DNA from: G963704535 sp963704535
GTDB taxonomy: Bacteria > Chloroflexota > Chloroflexia > Chloroflexales > Roseiflexaceae
Reading direction: 5' to 3'
Assembly: GCA_963704535.1 (NCBI GenBank)
Contig: OY969916.1
Span: 8,866,001 to 8,930,000, forward strand
DNA: 64,000 bases
The translations under genes were made by a program, and so were the position numbers. The notes under the pieces were generated by a model. That model had not been told where the DNA came from and made no database searches. It saw only the letters and a list, made by a program, of their open reading frames with translations. Below are positions 44,593 to 52,473 of the stretch, piece by piece (within the stretch, counting starts at the first letter, position 1; each line of letters begins with the position of its first letter).

Positions 44593-45954
44593 TCAACTCG
44601 GTTGAACGGCATCATCTGCCAAGACTTGCAAGATCGCGCGCACCAATCGCGTGAAGATCCCTGCAAAGTCTTTCCTCTCCGCCGCCTCTACATTATTGAG
44701 AATAGATTGGTATGAGACCGCCTGGTGCAGATCGCACAGCGGTCGGGCGAGTTCCCACGCCTCGCGGAGCTGCTCGATCGGGGCGTAGGCGGTCCAGAGC
44801 GCCAGGTAGCTATCGCGCAGGTGGGCCTGGAGCGCCCCATCGCGCTCGTAATAGACCGTCAGCATATCAAAGAACGGGTGGACGACGCAGGCATCGGTCC
44901 AGTCGAAGAAGAGATACGTGCCAGCGCGGTTGGCGACGTTCCCCAAGTGCAGATCGCCGTGGCCGAGGGTCTGGGGGATGGGGAAGCCGGCCAGCCGCTC
45001 GCAGCGGGCGTGAAGCTGCGGCCTGAGCGCGCGGAAGCGGGCGACCTCGGCGTCGTCCAGCGTCGATAAGACTGCGGCGTCCTGGAGCAGCGCGTCGAGC
45101 TGCCCCCGCAGGCACTCCAGGCGGCGGTCCACACAGCCGATCGCCAGAAGCTCCTCGACCCGCGCCGCACTCTCGCGCTGGATTGCGCCGAACACCTGGA
45201 GCAGCGTCTCGCGGGCGGCTGGGGGCGCGTCGTGGCCGACCGCCGGGCCAAAGTCGCGCAGCAGCATCCAGCGCCGTTGCGGGTCCAGGCCGAGTGGCGT
45301 GGGAATATGGTCGGGGTACCACTGGGAGAGGCGGGCCACGATCGCTGGCTCGGACGCGAACAGCGGCAGCGTCGCGCTGGCCTTGAAGTACACGGTATCG
45401 CCGGCGGTGCGGGCGCGCAGAATGCAGGAGAGGCACCAGGTGGAGACTTGCTCGACCGGGGCGATCGGTGGGATGCCGGCCAGTGCCAATTGCCGCGCGA
45501 TCCACACGCCGGCCTGGTCGAACCAGCCTGGCCGCGCCCACGGCGCGCGCAGGGCCGGAACCGCGCCATGCTCGGCTTCGTCCAACCATGCCTCGATCAG
45601 GGTACACTGCGCCGGGAAGGCCAACGGCAACTCGGCCAGCGCGTCGCGCCCGACCCAACGCCCGGCGGCTGGTGGCTCCCAGCCTGAGCTGTGATTCTCC
45701 AGCGCATAGGTCAGATGTTCCCGCCGCTGCTCCTCGTCGCTCTGCCCGTCGAGTTGGCGTAGGACGGTGGTCGCGATGCCGAGACGGTGCCGCAGATCGT
45801 CGGCTACCTGGCATAGCTCAAGCTCGCCGTTATGCACAAGCTGTAGGCGCGGAAGGTGCCACCCGTCGTCGCTGGCCAGCAGCAGCACCTGGACGGTATC
45901 AGGGCATGGGATGATGACATCGATCGAAGATTGCCAGGTTTCTACTTCGCCCAT
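44593..45954 (-). CDS. Aminoglycoside-phosphotransferase-family protein with NUDIX-like N-terminus
   Basis: 453 aa. Residues ~1-140 read like a degenerate NUDIX or similar domain (VQVLLLASDDGWHLPRLQL...EAWL) without an obvious complete Nudix box. The C-terminal ~310 residues are an APH/choline-kinase fold: LGHGDLHLGNVANRAGTYLFFDWTDACVVHPFFDML gives the catalytic Asp and the DFG-like metal site. It could phosphorylate a small hydroxyl substrate; antibiotic resistance is not implied. Starts 110 bp upstream of the Gfo/Idh/MocA gene's start side and may be independent. Confidence 0.82.
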   Translation of the reverse strand: MGEVETWQSSIDVIIPCPDTVQVLLLASDDGWHLPRLQLVHNGELELCQVADDLRHRLGIATTVLRQLDGQSDEEQRREHLTYALENHSSGWEPPAAGRWVGRDALAELPLAFPAQCTLIEAWLDEAEHGAVPALRAPWARPGWFDQAGVWIARQLALAGIPPIAPVEQVSTWCLSCILRARTAGDTVYFKASATLPLFASEPAIVARLSQWYPDHIPTPLGLDPQRRWMLLRDFGPAVGHDAPPAARETLLQVFGAIQRESAARVEELLAIGCVDRRLECLRGQLDALLQDAAVLSTLDDAEVARFRALRPQLHARCERLAGFPIPQTLGHGDLHLGNVANRAGTYLFFDWTDACVVHPFFDMLTVYYERDGALQAHLRDSYLALWTAYAPIEQLREAWELARPLCDLHQAVSYQSILNNVEAAERKDFAGIFTRLVRAILQVLADDAVQPS

Positions 45955-46021
45955 GGATGCTTCTCCTGACCGCCAGCTGCCGACTGCCGATCTCTATTCT
46001 GATAGTTTCGATTCTTTGTCG

Positions 46022-46160
46022 TTCGGCGGGAGGCGAACACGAGGTTCGCCCTTACGTGATGTCCGGGTGGCCGCAGGCCGGGCGGCCACGGAGGGCCTGC
46101 CCTACAGGTGCTCGGTTCTTCGTGGTTCGGTGGGGGCGTATGCAATACGCCCTTACGTGC
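46022..46160. repeat. Cluster of palindromic repeat modules
   Basis: Three modules: GGCGAACACGAGGTTCGCCC-TTACGTG, GGCGGCCACGGAGGGCCTGC-CCTACAGG, and GGCGTATGCAATACGCCC-TTACGTG. Each is a short hairpin followed by a constant (C)TTACGTG or CTACAGG tail. The first two recur at 40806-40905. They fill the 305-bp gap 45955-46259. Confidence 0.72.
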
Positions 46161-46171
46161 TGTGACGCTGA

Positions 46172-46200
46172 TTGGGTTACGGATCGAGATGGGGTATTAT
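46172..46200 (+). promoter_or_regulatory. Candidate promoter for the second LarA-domain gene
   Basis: TTGGGT (46172-46177), 17-bp spacer, TATTAT (46195-46200), about 55 nt from the start at 46260. Confidence 0.45.
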
Positions 46201-46259
46201 ATGCATGGAAGTGCGACGTGTGATTCGCCGCGATCACTACAGACAGGGAGCATGTTCTG

Positions 46260-47570
46260 ATGACGATTATTCAGCCACCGCCGGCGGCGCCGGCCTACAT
46301 CGCCCCGCCAGGTATCCGGCTCCCGCGTATGGCCCGCGTGCGGCAGCGCTTCGACACGACTCATATCGCCGATATCGGCGGCGCGGTCGCGGAGGGGTTC
46401 GCGCGTTATGGTGCGGGGGCGATCGGCGCCGGCATGCGGGTGGCGATCACCGCCGGCAGCCGCGGCATCGCCAATATCGTCGCGATCACCGCCGCCGTCG
46501 TGGCCGAGGTGCGCCGGTACGGCGGCGAGCCGTTCGTCGTGGCGGCGATGGGCAGCCACGGCGGATCGACCGGCGAGGGGCAGCGGGTGGTGCTGTCCAG
46601 CTACGGCATCACCGAGCAGTCGGTGGGCTGCCCGGTCGTTTCCTCGATCGAGACGGTGCGGCTGGGCGCGACCGCCGACGGGATCGACGTCTACATCGAC
46701 CGGGCCGCCTACGAGGCCGACGCAATCATTCTGCTCAACCGGGTCAAGCCGCACTCGATCCTCACCGGCGAGCTGGGCAGCGGCCTGATGAAGATGGCCG
46801 GAATCGGCCTGGGCAACCCGATCGGCGCCGACTCGATCCACCTCAAAGGGCTGGCGCAGCACCTCATCCCAGTGGCGCAGATGGTGCTGGAGCGCGCGCC
46901 GGTGCGGCTGGGGGTGGCGATCGTCGAGAACTCGCTCGACCAGACCTGGAAGATCGAGGTGGCGGATGCGACCGAGATCGCGGCGGTCGACCGGCGGCTG
47001 CTGGCCGAGGCCCGCGCGCTGCTGCCGAACATCCCATTCGACCCGATCGACATTCTGATCGTCGATACGATCGGCAAGAACATCTCCGGCACCGGAATGG
47101 ACCCGAATGTGATTGGGATGCACCGGCGCACCGGCGGCCCGCCGCAGCGCCAGATCCGCCGGATCGTCGCGCTGGGCCTTTCGGAGGAGAGCCACGGCAA
47201 CGCCAATGGAGTCGGCATGGCCGACATCATCGCCGAGGAGCTGCGAGCCAAGATCGACTGGTCGGCGACCTACGCGAACGCGCTGACGGCCGACTTTCTC
47301 CACGGCGTGAAGTTGCCGATCGCCTGTGCCACTGCCCATGACGCGGTCGCGTTGGCCATGAAGCCGTTCGAGGCCGAGAGCGTGCGGGCCGTCCGTGTAG
47401 CCGATACCGCGCACCTGGAGGAGCTGTGGGTGTCGCAGGCGCTGCTGGAGGAACTCGATCGCTACCCGGTGGTTGAGCAGGTTGGGGAGCTGGAGGAATT
47501 TTACAGTTCTAGAAAAGGGGGGGTTGAGGGGGCAGCCCCCTCAGTCTTCCCCACCCACATTGTAAAGTAG
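46260..47570 (+). CDS. Second LarA-domain (PF09861-like) protein with repeat-derived C-terminus
   Basis: 436 aa. N-terminal lactate-racemase domain: VAITAGSRGIANIV, VAAMGSHGGSTGEGQ (His in place of GTH), KPHSILTGELGSGLMKMAGIGLG (Lys region). This subgroup lacks the DxTRPxP motif of true LarA, and its reaction is unknown. The final ~25 residues (from about FYSSRKGG, then VEGAAPSVFPTHIVK) are translated from a type C repeat element, which also supplies the stop at 47570. The original C-terminus probably ended near GELEEF. Confidence 0.82.
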   Translation: MTIIQPPPAAPAYIAPPGIRLPRMARVRQRFDTTHIADIGGAVAEGFARYGAGAIGAGMRVAITAGSRGIANIVAITAAVVAEVRRYGGEPFVVAAMGSHGGSTGEGQRVVLSSYGITEQSVGCPVVSSIETVRLGATADGIDVYIDRAAYEADAIILLNRVKPHSILTGELGSGLMKMAGIGLGNPIGADSIHLKGLAQHLIPVAQMVLERAPVRLGVAIVENSLDQTWKIEVADATEIAAVDRRLLAEARALLPNIPFDPIDILIVDTIGKNISGTGMDPNVIGMHRRTGGPPQRQIRRIVALGLSEESHGNANGVGMADIIAEELRAKIDWSATYANALTADFLHGVKLPIACATAHDAVALAMKPFEAESVRAVRVADTAHLEELWVSQALLEELDRYPVVEQVGELEEFYSSRKGGVEGAAPSVFPTHIVK

Positions 47571-47595
47571 AATGGCGCCACCTGAAACCTTGTCT
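47495..47595. repeat. Inverted-repeat element, type C (left end missing), overlapping a gene end
   Basis: Begins TTTTACAGTTCTAGAAAAGG, matching the interior of the copies at 21979 and 27282, and ends ...GGCGCCACCTGAAACCTTGTCT. The left AGACAAGG repeat is missing at the junction with the coding sequence. Confidence 0.72.
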
Positions 47596-47652
47596 TGGAG
47601 ATGAGAGATTGCCCGAGGCATTCCAATCTCCAATCTCCAATCTCTCATCTCG
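47596..47652. repeat. CAATCTC heptamer arrays in inverted pair
   Basis: GGAGATGAGAGATTG (left) faces three CAATCTC units ending CTCATCTC (47624-47651). As at 39034, it directly follows an inverted-repeat element. Confidence 0.78.
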
Positions 47653-47655
47653 GAA

Positions 47656-48078
47656 TCAACGAAAGCTCTGGCGTGGCTCGCCGGGCTTGTACGGTCGCAG
47701 GGCGAAGGCCGACCAGGTTTCGTCCACTGAGATCAGGTTGATCCACTTGAGATCAGCGCCCTGCGCCGCGTCCCAGCCCTTGTCGCGGGTCAGGTCGGTC
47801 TGGATCTTGGAGGTCCCTTTGGGGAAGGTGATCCACAGGATGCCTGCCGGCCCAAGCGCCTGCGTCGCCTGTGGGAATAGGTGCGCCAGTTCGGCCTGGT
47901 TCTTGACGAAGATCTGCACCCAGTCAAAGGTGCCCTCCAGCCCGGTGCTGATCTCGACGCCGTCGGGGAGCGGGCGCAGTGTTTCGGCATAGCCATCGGG
48001 CGCCTGGACGAGCGCCGCGCGGTGGCCCGGCTTGAGCTTCAGTTTCTTGACCAGCGCGCTTGGCGTGTGCTCGGTCAT
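47656..48078 (-). CDS. DUF3052-family protein
   Basis: 140 aa. LVKKLKLKPGHRAALVQAPDGY, then FDWVQIFVKNQAEL, GILWITFPKGTSKIQTDLTRDKGW and WSAFALRP. This is the DUF3052 pattern, a small cytosolic alpha/beta protein with methyltransferase-like strand order but no SAM loop. Function unknown. It is convergent to the LarA-domain gene, with the heptamer hairpin between them. Confidence 0.88.
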   Translation of the reverse strand: MTEHTPSALVKKLKLKPGHRAALVQAPDGYAETLRPLPDGVEISTGLEGTFDWVQIFVKNQAELAHLFPQATQALGPAGILWITFPKGTSKIQTDLTRDKGWDAAQGADLKWINLISVDETWSAFALRPYKPGEPRQSFR

Positions 48079-48135
48079 ACACTATCCTCCTGAGTTTCAA
48101 TGCCAGGAGTATATCATAGCCGGGCCAGTAACCAT

Positions 48136-48272
48136 CTTTCAGACAGCCTCTAACACTACAACGAGACTTCAACGGATAAAACGGATGGCAAACGGATATC
48201 ACGAAGATCTGGGTGGAAGGGGATTCTTGAGGGGCGGCCCCCTCAAGAATCCCCCTTTTCAAACAGCTTCCA
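48136..48272. repeat. Two partial type A elements
   Basis: CTTTCAGACAGCCTCTA (48135-48151) is a lone right end. A second partial copy (about 48207-48272) has the core GATTCTTGAGGGGCGGCCCCCTCAAGAATC and right end CCCTTTTCAAACAGCTTCC. It lies 17 bp from the ABC-F stop codon. Confidence 0.65.
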
Positions 48273-48289
48273 AGTGTGGCGACGCCGCG

Positions 48290-50026
48290 CTACCTGGCGC
48301 CCTTGCGGGCAGCCGGCCGCGGTTCGACCGGGCCGCGCTGCTTGGGCGGGGCCGGTTCCACCGGCGCCGGCTGGCTCGCCCGCGCCCGCTGCTCGGCGTA
48401 GTAGCTGTACCCGCCCTCGTATACCCGCAGTTCGCCGTCGCGCACCTCCAGGATGCGGTCGGCGACCCGGTCGAGGAAGTAGCGGTCGTGGGAGACGACC
48501 ACGACGGTGCCGGCGAACTCGTCGAGCGCCTGCTCCAGCACCTCGGCGGATGGAATGTCGAGGTTGTTGGTCGGCTCGTCGAGCAGCAGGCAGTTGGCGC
48601 CGGTGAGCATGAGGCGGGCGAGTTGGACGCGGCTCTTCTCGCCGCCGCTGAGCTTGGCGATCGGCTGGGTGCTGGCGGCGTAGGGGATGAGGAAGCGGCC
48701 CAGCTTGGCGACCGCCTCGCCCTCGTACATCGGGCGAACGGCCCGTAGCGCCTCGATCGGTGTCTGAGCCATGTCGAGCGTCTCATGCTGCTGGGCGTAG
48801 TAGCCGGGCTGGATGCTGGGGCCGACCCAGATCTCGCCGCCCTCCGGCTCCAGCAGCCCCAGGATCAGGCGCAGCAGCACCGATTTGCCGGCGCCGTTCG
48901 GGCCGACGATCCCGATCCGCTCGCCGTTCATGATCGTCGCGCGGGCGCCCAGCAGGATGATCTTGTCGTCGAAGAGCTTATCGACGCCGCGCAGCTCGAC
49001 GGCCTTGGCGCCGCCGCGCACCTGGGGGCGGAACTGCGAGCGCCATCTTGCGCCGCTCCAGCACCGGTCGCTCGACCTTGTCCATACGGTCGATCTGGCG
49101 CTGCTTATTGCGGGCCTGCTTAATATGCCGCTCGTTGATCACAATGCTGGCCCACAGCTTGAAGCGCGCCACCGCCGCCTCCAGCCGCGCGATCTCCTTC
49201 TGCTGGGCCGACGTAGTCCTGCTGCTGCTTGAGCAGCCCCAGTTGCTTCTGCGTCACGTAGGCCGAGTAGTTGCCCTCCCAACGTTGCAGGCGCGCCACC
49301 GACGCCCTTGGCCGGCTCCAGCTCGACGATCAGGCTGACCGTCTCGTCGAGCAGGTAGCGGTCGTGGGAGATGATCACCACCGCGCCGTCGAACTCGCGG
49401 ATGACTTGCTCAAGCAGCGCCTTGCGCTCCAGGTCGAGGTGGTTGTCGGGCTCGTCGAGCAGCAGCAGATCCGGGTCGGCCAGCAGGCAGCGCGCCAGGC
49501 CGACCAGCTTGCGCTGGCCGCCGCTGAGCAGCGCCATCGGCCGCTCCCAGTGCTCCTCATCCAGCCCCAGGTCGCGCAGCAGATTCTCGGCGCGCGAGTG
49601 GAGCATCGGGCCGCCCAGGGCTTCGAACTGGGCCAACAGCCGCTCGTGCTCGGCCAGCACCCGCTCCAGCGCGCGCATATCGGCGGCGACGGCGGGGTCG
49701 CCCATGCGGGCCTCGGCGGCGGCGATCTGGGCCTCCAGCGCGGCCAGGTCGGCGCGGGCGGCCAGCAGCTCGGCCAGGACTGCGCGCCCCGGCTCGCCGC
49801 TATACTCCTGCGGGAGGTAGGCTACGCGGGCGCCCCGGCGCAGCGTGGTCGCGCCGCCGTCGGGTGGCTCCAAGCCGGCGAGGGTGCGCAGCAGTGTCGA
49901 TTTGCCGATGCCGTTCGGGCCGACTAGGCCGATCTTCTCGCCGTCCTGGATGGTCCAGGAGATCGCACTGAGGATGGTGCGGCCGCCGTGCGAGCGGGCC
50001 AGGTTGTTGATGTCGGCGATGATCAT
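48290..50026 (-). CDS. ABC-F ribosome-associated ATPase, with at least three frameshifts
   Basis: About 580 aa once joined. Two ATP-binding cassettes without membrane helices. First: GLVGPNGIGKSTLLRTL, LSGGQRKLVGLARCLL, LLLLDEPDNHLD, VIISHDRYLLD. Second: GIVGPNGAGKSVLLRLIL, LSGGEKSRVQLARLML, LLLDEPTNNLD, VVVSHDRYFLD. Between them is the charged P-site-tRNA interaction linker (RFKLWASIVINERHIK, QIDRMDKVERPVLERR). Frame changes near 49305, 49210 and 49030 are probably assembly indels. ABC-F proteins rescue or modulate ribosomes, some giving antibiotic resistance. ATG 50026 has AGGAG 10 nt upstream, and the leader holds a terminator. Confidence 0.88.
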
Positions 50027-50085
50027 AGTGAGTTGCTCCTGAATTGCTTGCGCCGCCGGCCATGCGTGCTCACGCCCAGACCTGT

Positions 50086-50126
50086 AAAAACAAAAAAGTC
50101 GTGAGCCACTGCACTGGCCCACGACT
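50086..50126 (-). terminator. Intrinsic terminator inside the ABC-F leader (putative attenuator)
   Basis: Stem 50115-50126 with 50097-50108 (12 bp with one G-T pair), 6-nt loop, followed on the minus strand by TTTTTTGTTTTT. No gene lies upstream on this strand to be terminated, because the next gene is divergent. It therefore sits between promoter and start codon. Confidence 0.8.
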
Positions 50127-50360
50127 ATCGGTAACGTTCTTAGAAAAGTCTTTACAATTCTTGCCGGTCGCAGGGCACAGTGATCCTATGTCCCACGTCA
50201 TAATCAGGCCCGAAGGTTAATCGTTGCATGTGATAGCCCCATTCAATAGGCGCCCTGCCCGGCAATAGTGGAGCCAGTATAGCACATGATGCTCAATCGA
50301 GCGCATCGGTCAAATGATGGATATGCTTCAGCCAGGATTTTGAGCCCGAGATAGTGTTAT

Positions 50361-50390
50361 GATATAGCGTTCCTAAATGAGTTGTAAAAG
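50361..50390. repeat. Solo end of a type B element
   Basis: GATATAGCGTTCCTAAATGA-GTTGTAAAAG, matching the outer 30 bp of the copies at 14398 and 60020. It is followed at once by the nitroreductase ribosome site AAGGAGG; a TATGAT -10-like box straddles its outer edge (50358-50363). Confidence 0.72.
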
Positions 50391-50403
50391 AAGGAGGCTA
50401 CCG

Positions 50404-50910
50404 ATGGAGGTCTTTGAGGCCGTGCGCACACTGCTTGCCGTGCGAAGCTATCAAGATAGGCCCGTACCAGACGCGGTCGTCCACAAGATTGTCGAGGCCG
50501 GCCACTTGAGTGCCAGTGCCAGGAACCTGCAACCTTGGCACTTTATTGTGGTCCAGAACCGTGACACCCTCCAGCAACTTGGCGCGCTCTCACCAACTGG
50601 TCCCTATATCGCCCAGGCCGCGCTGGCGATTGTCGTGGCAATTGACAAAAGCCCGCTTGCTGTCTCTGATGCCAGCCGTGCGATTCAGTCCATGATGCTG
50701 ACGGCTTGGGCCGAGGGAGTGGGGTCGAACTGGGTTGGCTTCCGCGGCTTGGAGGCGATTAAGCCGTTGCTGAACATTCCCGACGACTTGGATATTCTGG
50801 CGATTTTGCCATTCGGCTATCCTGTGCAAGCGGTCGGTCAGGGGAAGAAGCAGCGCAAACCACTGGGTGAGGTGGCCCATCGTGAGCAGTTTGGCCCGCC
50901 GTTGGAGTAA
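50404..50910 (+). CDS. Nitroreductase-family protein
   Basis: 168 aa. FMN-dependent nitroreductase fold: LLAVRSYQDRPVPDAVVHKIVEAGHLSASARNLQPWHFIVVQN has the FMN-phosphate Arg-Ser-x-Arg-like start and the SARNxQPW flavin loop; LPFGYP is the late motif. Shorter than the usual ~200-220 aa because the middle is compact, as in the smaller subfamily. Reduces nitro compounds or quinones with NAD(P)H. AAGGAGG lies 7 nt before the ATG at 50404. Divergent from ABC-F. Confidence 0.9.
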   Translation: MEVFEAVRTLLAVRSYQDRPVPDAVVHKIVEAGHLSASARNLQPWHFIVVQNRDTLQQLGALSPTGPYIAQAALAIVVAIDKSPLAVSDASRAIQSMMLTAWAEGVGSNWVGFRGLEAIKPLLNIPDDLDILAILPFGYPVQAVGQGKKQRKPLGEVAHREQFGPPLE

Positions 50911-50945
50911 GTTCAGTTGCACGCCAAGAATTGTCGAGGACACAG

Positions 50946-50979
50946 CGAGCGGGGAGGCAATTGATGGCCTCCCCGCTCG
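50946..50979. terminator. Hairpin between convergent nitroreductase and P450 genes
   Basis: 13-bp stem CGAGCGGGGAGGC / GCCTCCCCGCTCG (50946-50958 with 50967-50979) and an 8-nt loop. There is no T-tract on either side, so termination efficiency is uncertain. Confidence 0.5.
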
Positions 50980-51001
50980 ACCCATCAGGCCAGCTCACAC
51001 A

Positions 51002-52282
51002 TCACGCCGACGCCGTGTCCCACGCGACCAGTAGCTGCTTCGGCGCGCGGAACGAGAGCATCGGCGGATACTCAATCTGCTGATCCGCCACCAGCCGCAA
51101 TCCAGGCAGGCGTTCGGCGAACAGCTCCAGCGCAATCTTCGCCTCTAACCGCGCGAGCGGCGCACCGATACAGTAGTGGATGCCCTTGCCGAAGGCCAGG
51201 TGGTTGCGCGCGTTCTGCCGACCGATGTCGAGCTGTTCGGGATGCGCGAAGTAGGTCTCGTCGTGGCTGCCGGAGCCGAGCACGAGCGCCAGTTTCGCGC
51301 CTTGCGGGATCTTCACGCCACTCAACTCAACCTCCTCGATCGCGATGTGCCGCCAGATCATGAGCGGGGCATCCAAGCGCAGGATCTCCTCGACCGCGTT
51401 CTCGATCAGCGTGGGATCGGCGCAGAGCTGCTCCCACTGCTCGCGGTGCGTCAGCAGATACTTCATCGCGTTGCCGAGCAGGCTGGTGGTCGTCTCGTGC
51501 CCGGCAATGCTGAGACTAAAGATGATGCTTGCCAGTTCCTGCATGTCGAGTGCCAATGGGTCGGCGGTGACGATCACCGCAAGGTCGCTGGTGAGGTCAT
51601 CCTGCGGCTCGCGCCGCCGCTGCTCACAGAAAGCTTTGGTGTAGTTCCAAAATGCGACTAGGTTCTGCGCGACGCTGATCTGCTCCTCCGGCGATGGCCG
51701 GCCAAGCACAAACAGCAGGCGGTTGCCGCACCACTCCTTGATCAGCTCCATATCGCTATCAGGAATGCCGCTGATGCCGAGCACCACCAGAATCGGCAGC
51801 GGGTAGGCGAACTGCTTCACCAGATCGGCCTGGCCCTCCTCCACAAAGGCATCCAGCAGCGCATTGGCATACTGGCGGATGCGTGGCTCCATCTCGGCGA
51901 CGCGGCGTGCGGAAAAGACCTTGTTCATATGCGAGCGTACGCGGGTGTGGGCGGGTGGGTCGTTGTTGGTCAGCGCCGGCTTCGGTATGTAGCCACCGTC
52001 AATCAAGATCTGGCGTGCTTCGGGCGTAAACGGTGAAACCGGCGACAGTGCATTGGCCGCCGAGAAGCGCTGCGGGTCGCGCAGCACGGCGGAGATGTCG
52101 TCGTAGCGGCTGATGACCCATAAGTCCTCATCGGGACTGTAGAACACCGGCTGTTCGCGACGGGCGCGCACAAAGAAGGGGTATGGATCGTCGATATACG
52201 CACTGTCCCAGGGGTTGAACTCCTCCGCTAAGCGGCTGTGTGGGCAGTGTGTCTGCGCGCTGTGCGAATGATCGCTGGTCAT
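51002..52282 (-). CDS. Cytochrome P450
   Basis: 426 aa, soluble bacterial class I type. I-helix SIAGHETTTSLLGNAM (oxygen-activation A/G-x-x-T), K-helix ExxR in VEEILRLDAP, and the heme loop HLAFGKGIHYCIGAPLARLEAK with axial Cys. FNPWDSAYIDDPYPFFVRAR is the usual N-terminal phrase. Monooxygenase of unknown substrate; no ferredoxin or reductase gene adjoins it. Start at 52282 is set by GGGGAGG; the open frame continues upstream only because two tandem repeat elements happen to lack stops. Confidence 0.93.
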   Translation of the reverse strand: MTSDHSHSAQTHCPHSRLAEEFNPWDSAYIDDPYPFFVRARREQPVFYSPDEDLWVISRYDDISAVLRDPQRFSAANALSPVSPFTPEARQILIDGGYIPKPALTNNDPPAHTRVRSHMNKVFSARRVAEMEPRIRQYANALLDAFVEEGQADLVKQFAYPLPILVVLGISGIPDSDMELIKEWCGNRLLFVLGRPSPEEQISVAQNLVAFWNYTKAFCEQRRREPQDDLTSDLAVIVTADPLALDMQELASIIFSLSIAGHETTTSLLGNAMKYLLTHREQWEQLCADPTLIENAVEEILRLDAPLMIWRHIAIEEVELSGVKIPQGAKLALVLGSGSHDETYFAHPEQLDIGRQNARNHLAFGKGIHYCIGAPLARLEAKIALELFAERLPGLRLVADQQIEYPPMLSFRAPKQLLVAWDTASA

Positions 52283-52287
52283 CTTCG

Positions 52288-52450
52288 CCTCCCCTTTCAC
52301 AGTATTCCTTTTCGCTCCGGGTTGGGTGGGGGTGGTTTTGGAGGGGTGGCCCCCTCCAAGCCTCCCCCTTTCATAGTATTCCTTTTCGCTCCAGGTGGGG
52401 TTGGGGTGGTTTTGGAGGGGTGGCCCCTCCAAGCCTCCCCCTTTCTCGGA
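52288..52450. repeat. Tandem type D-like repeat elements, two copies plus a partial
   Basis: A ~72-bp unit (CTCCCCTTTCACAGTATTCC ... TTTTGGAGGGGTGGCCCCCTCCAAGC) is repeated at 52290-52361 and 52362-52434, and a third begins CTCCCCCTTTCTCGG. Each has a GGAGGGG(T)GGCCCCTCC hairpin. The array separates the P450 and NHL genes and contains the P450 ribosome site at its edge. Confidence 0.75.
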
Positions 52451-52473
52451 ACGAATTTTATGGTACGTTGTAC

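Larger units (their letters stand above)
50027..50403. other. Divergent intergenic region: long leader of the ABC-F gene
   Basis: On the minus strand about 60 nt separate the leader terminator (50086-50126) from the ABC-F ATG. Upstream on that strand a 12-codon open frame (ATG at 50242, stop 50204-50206, reading MGLSHATINLRA) could be a leader peptide, but it has no clear ribosome site. A TATACT box lies near 50277 with no good -35. Confidence 0.5.
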
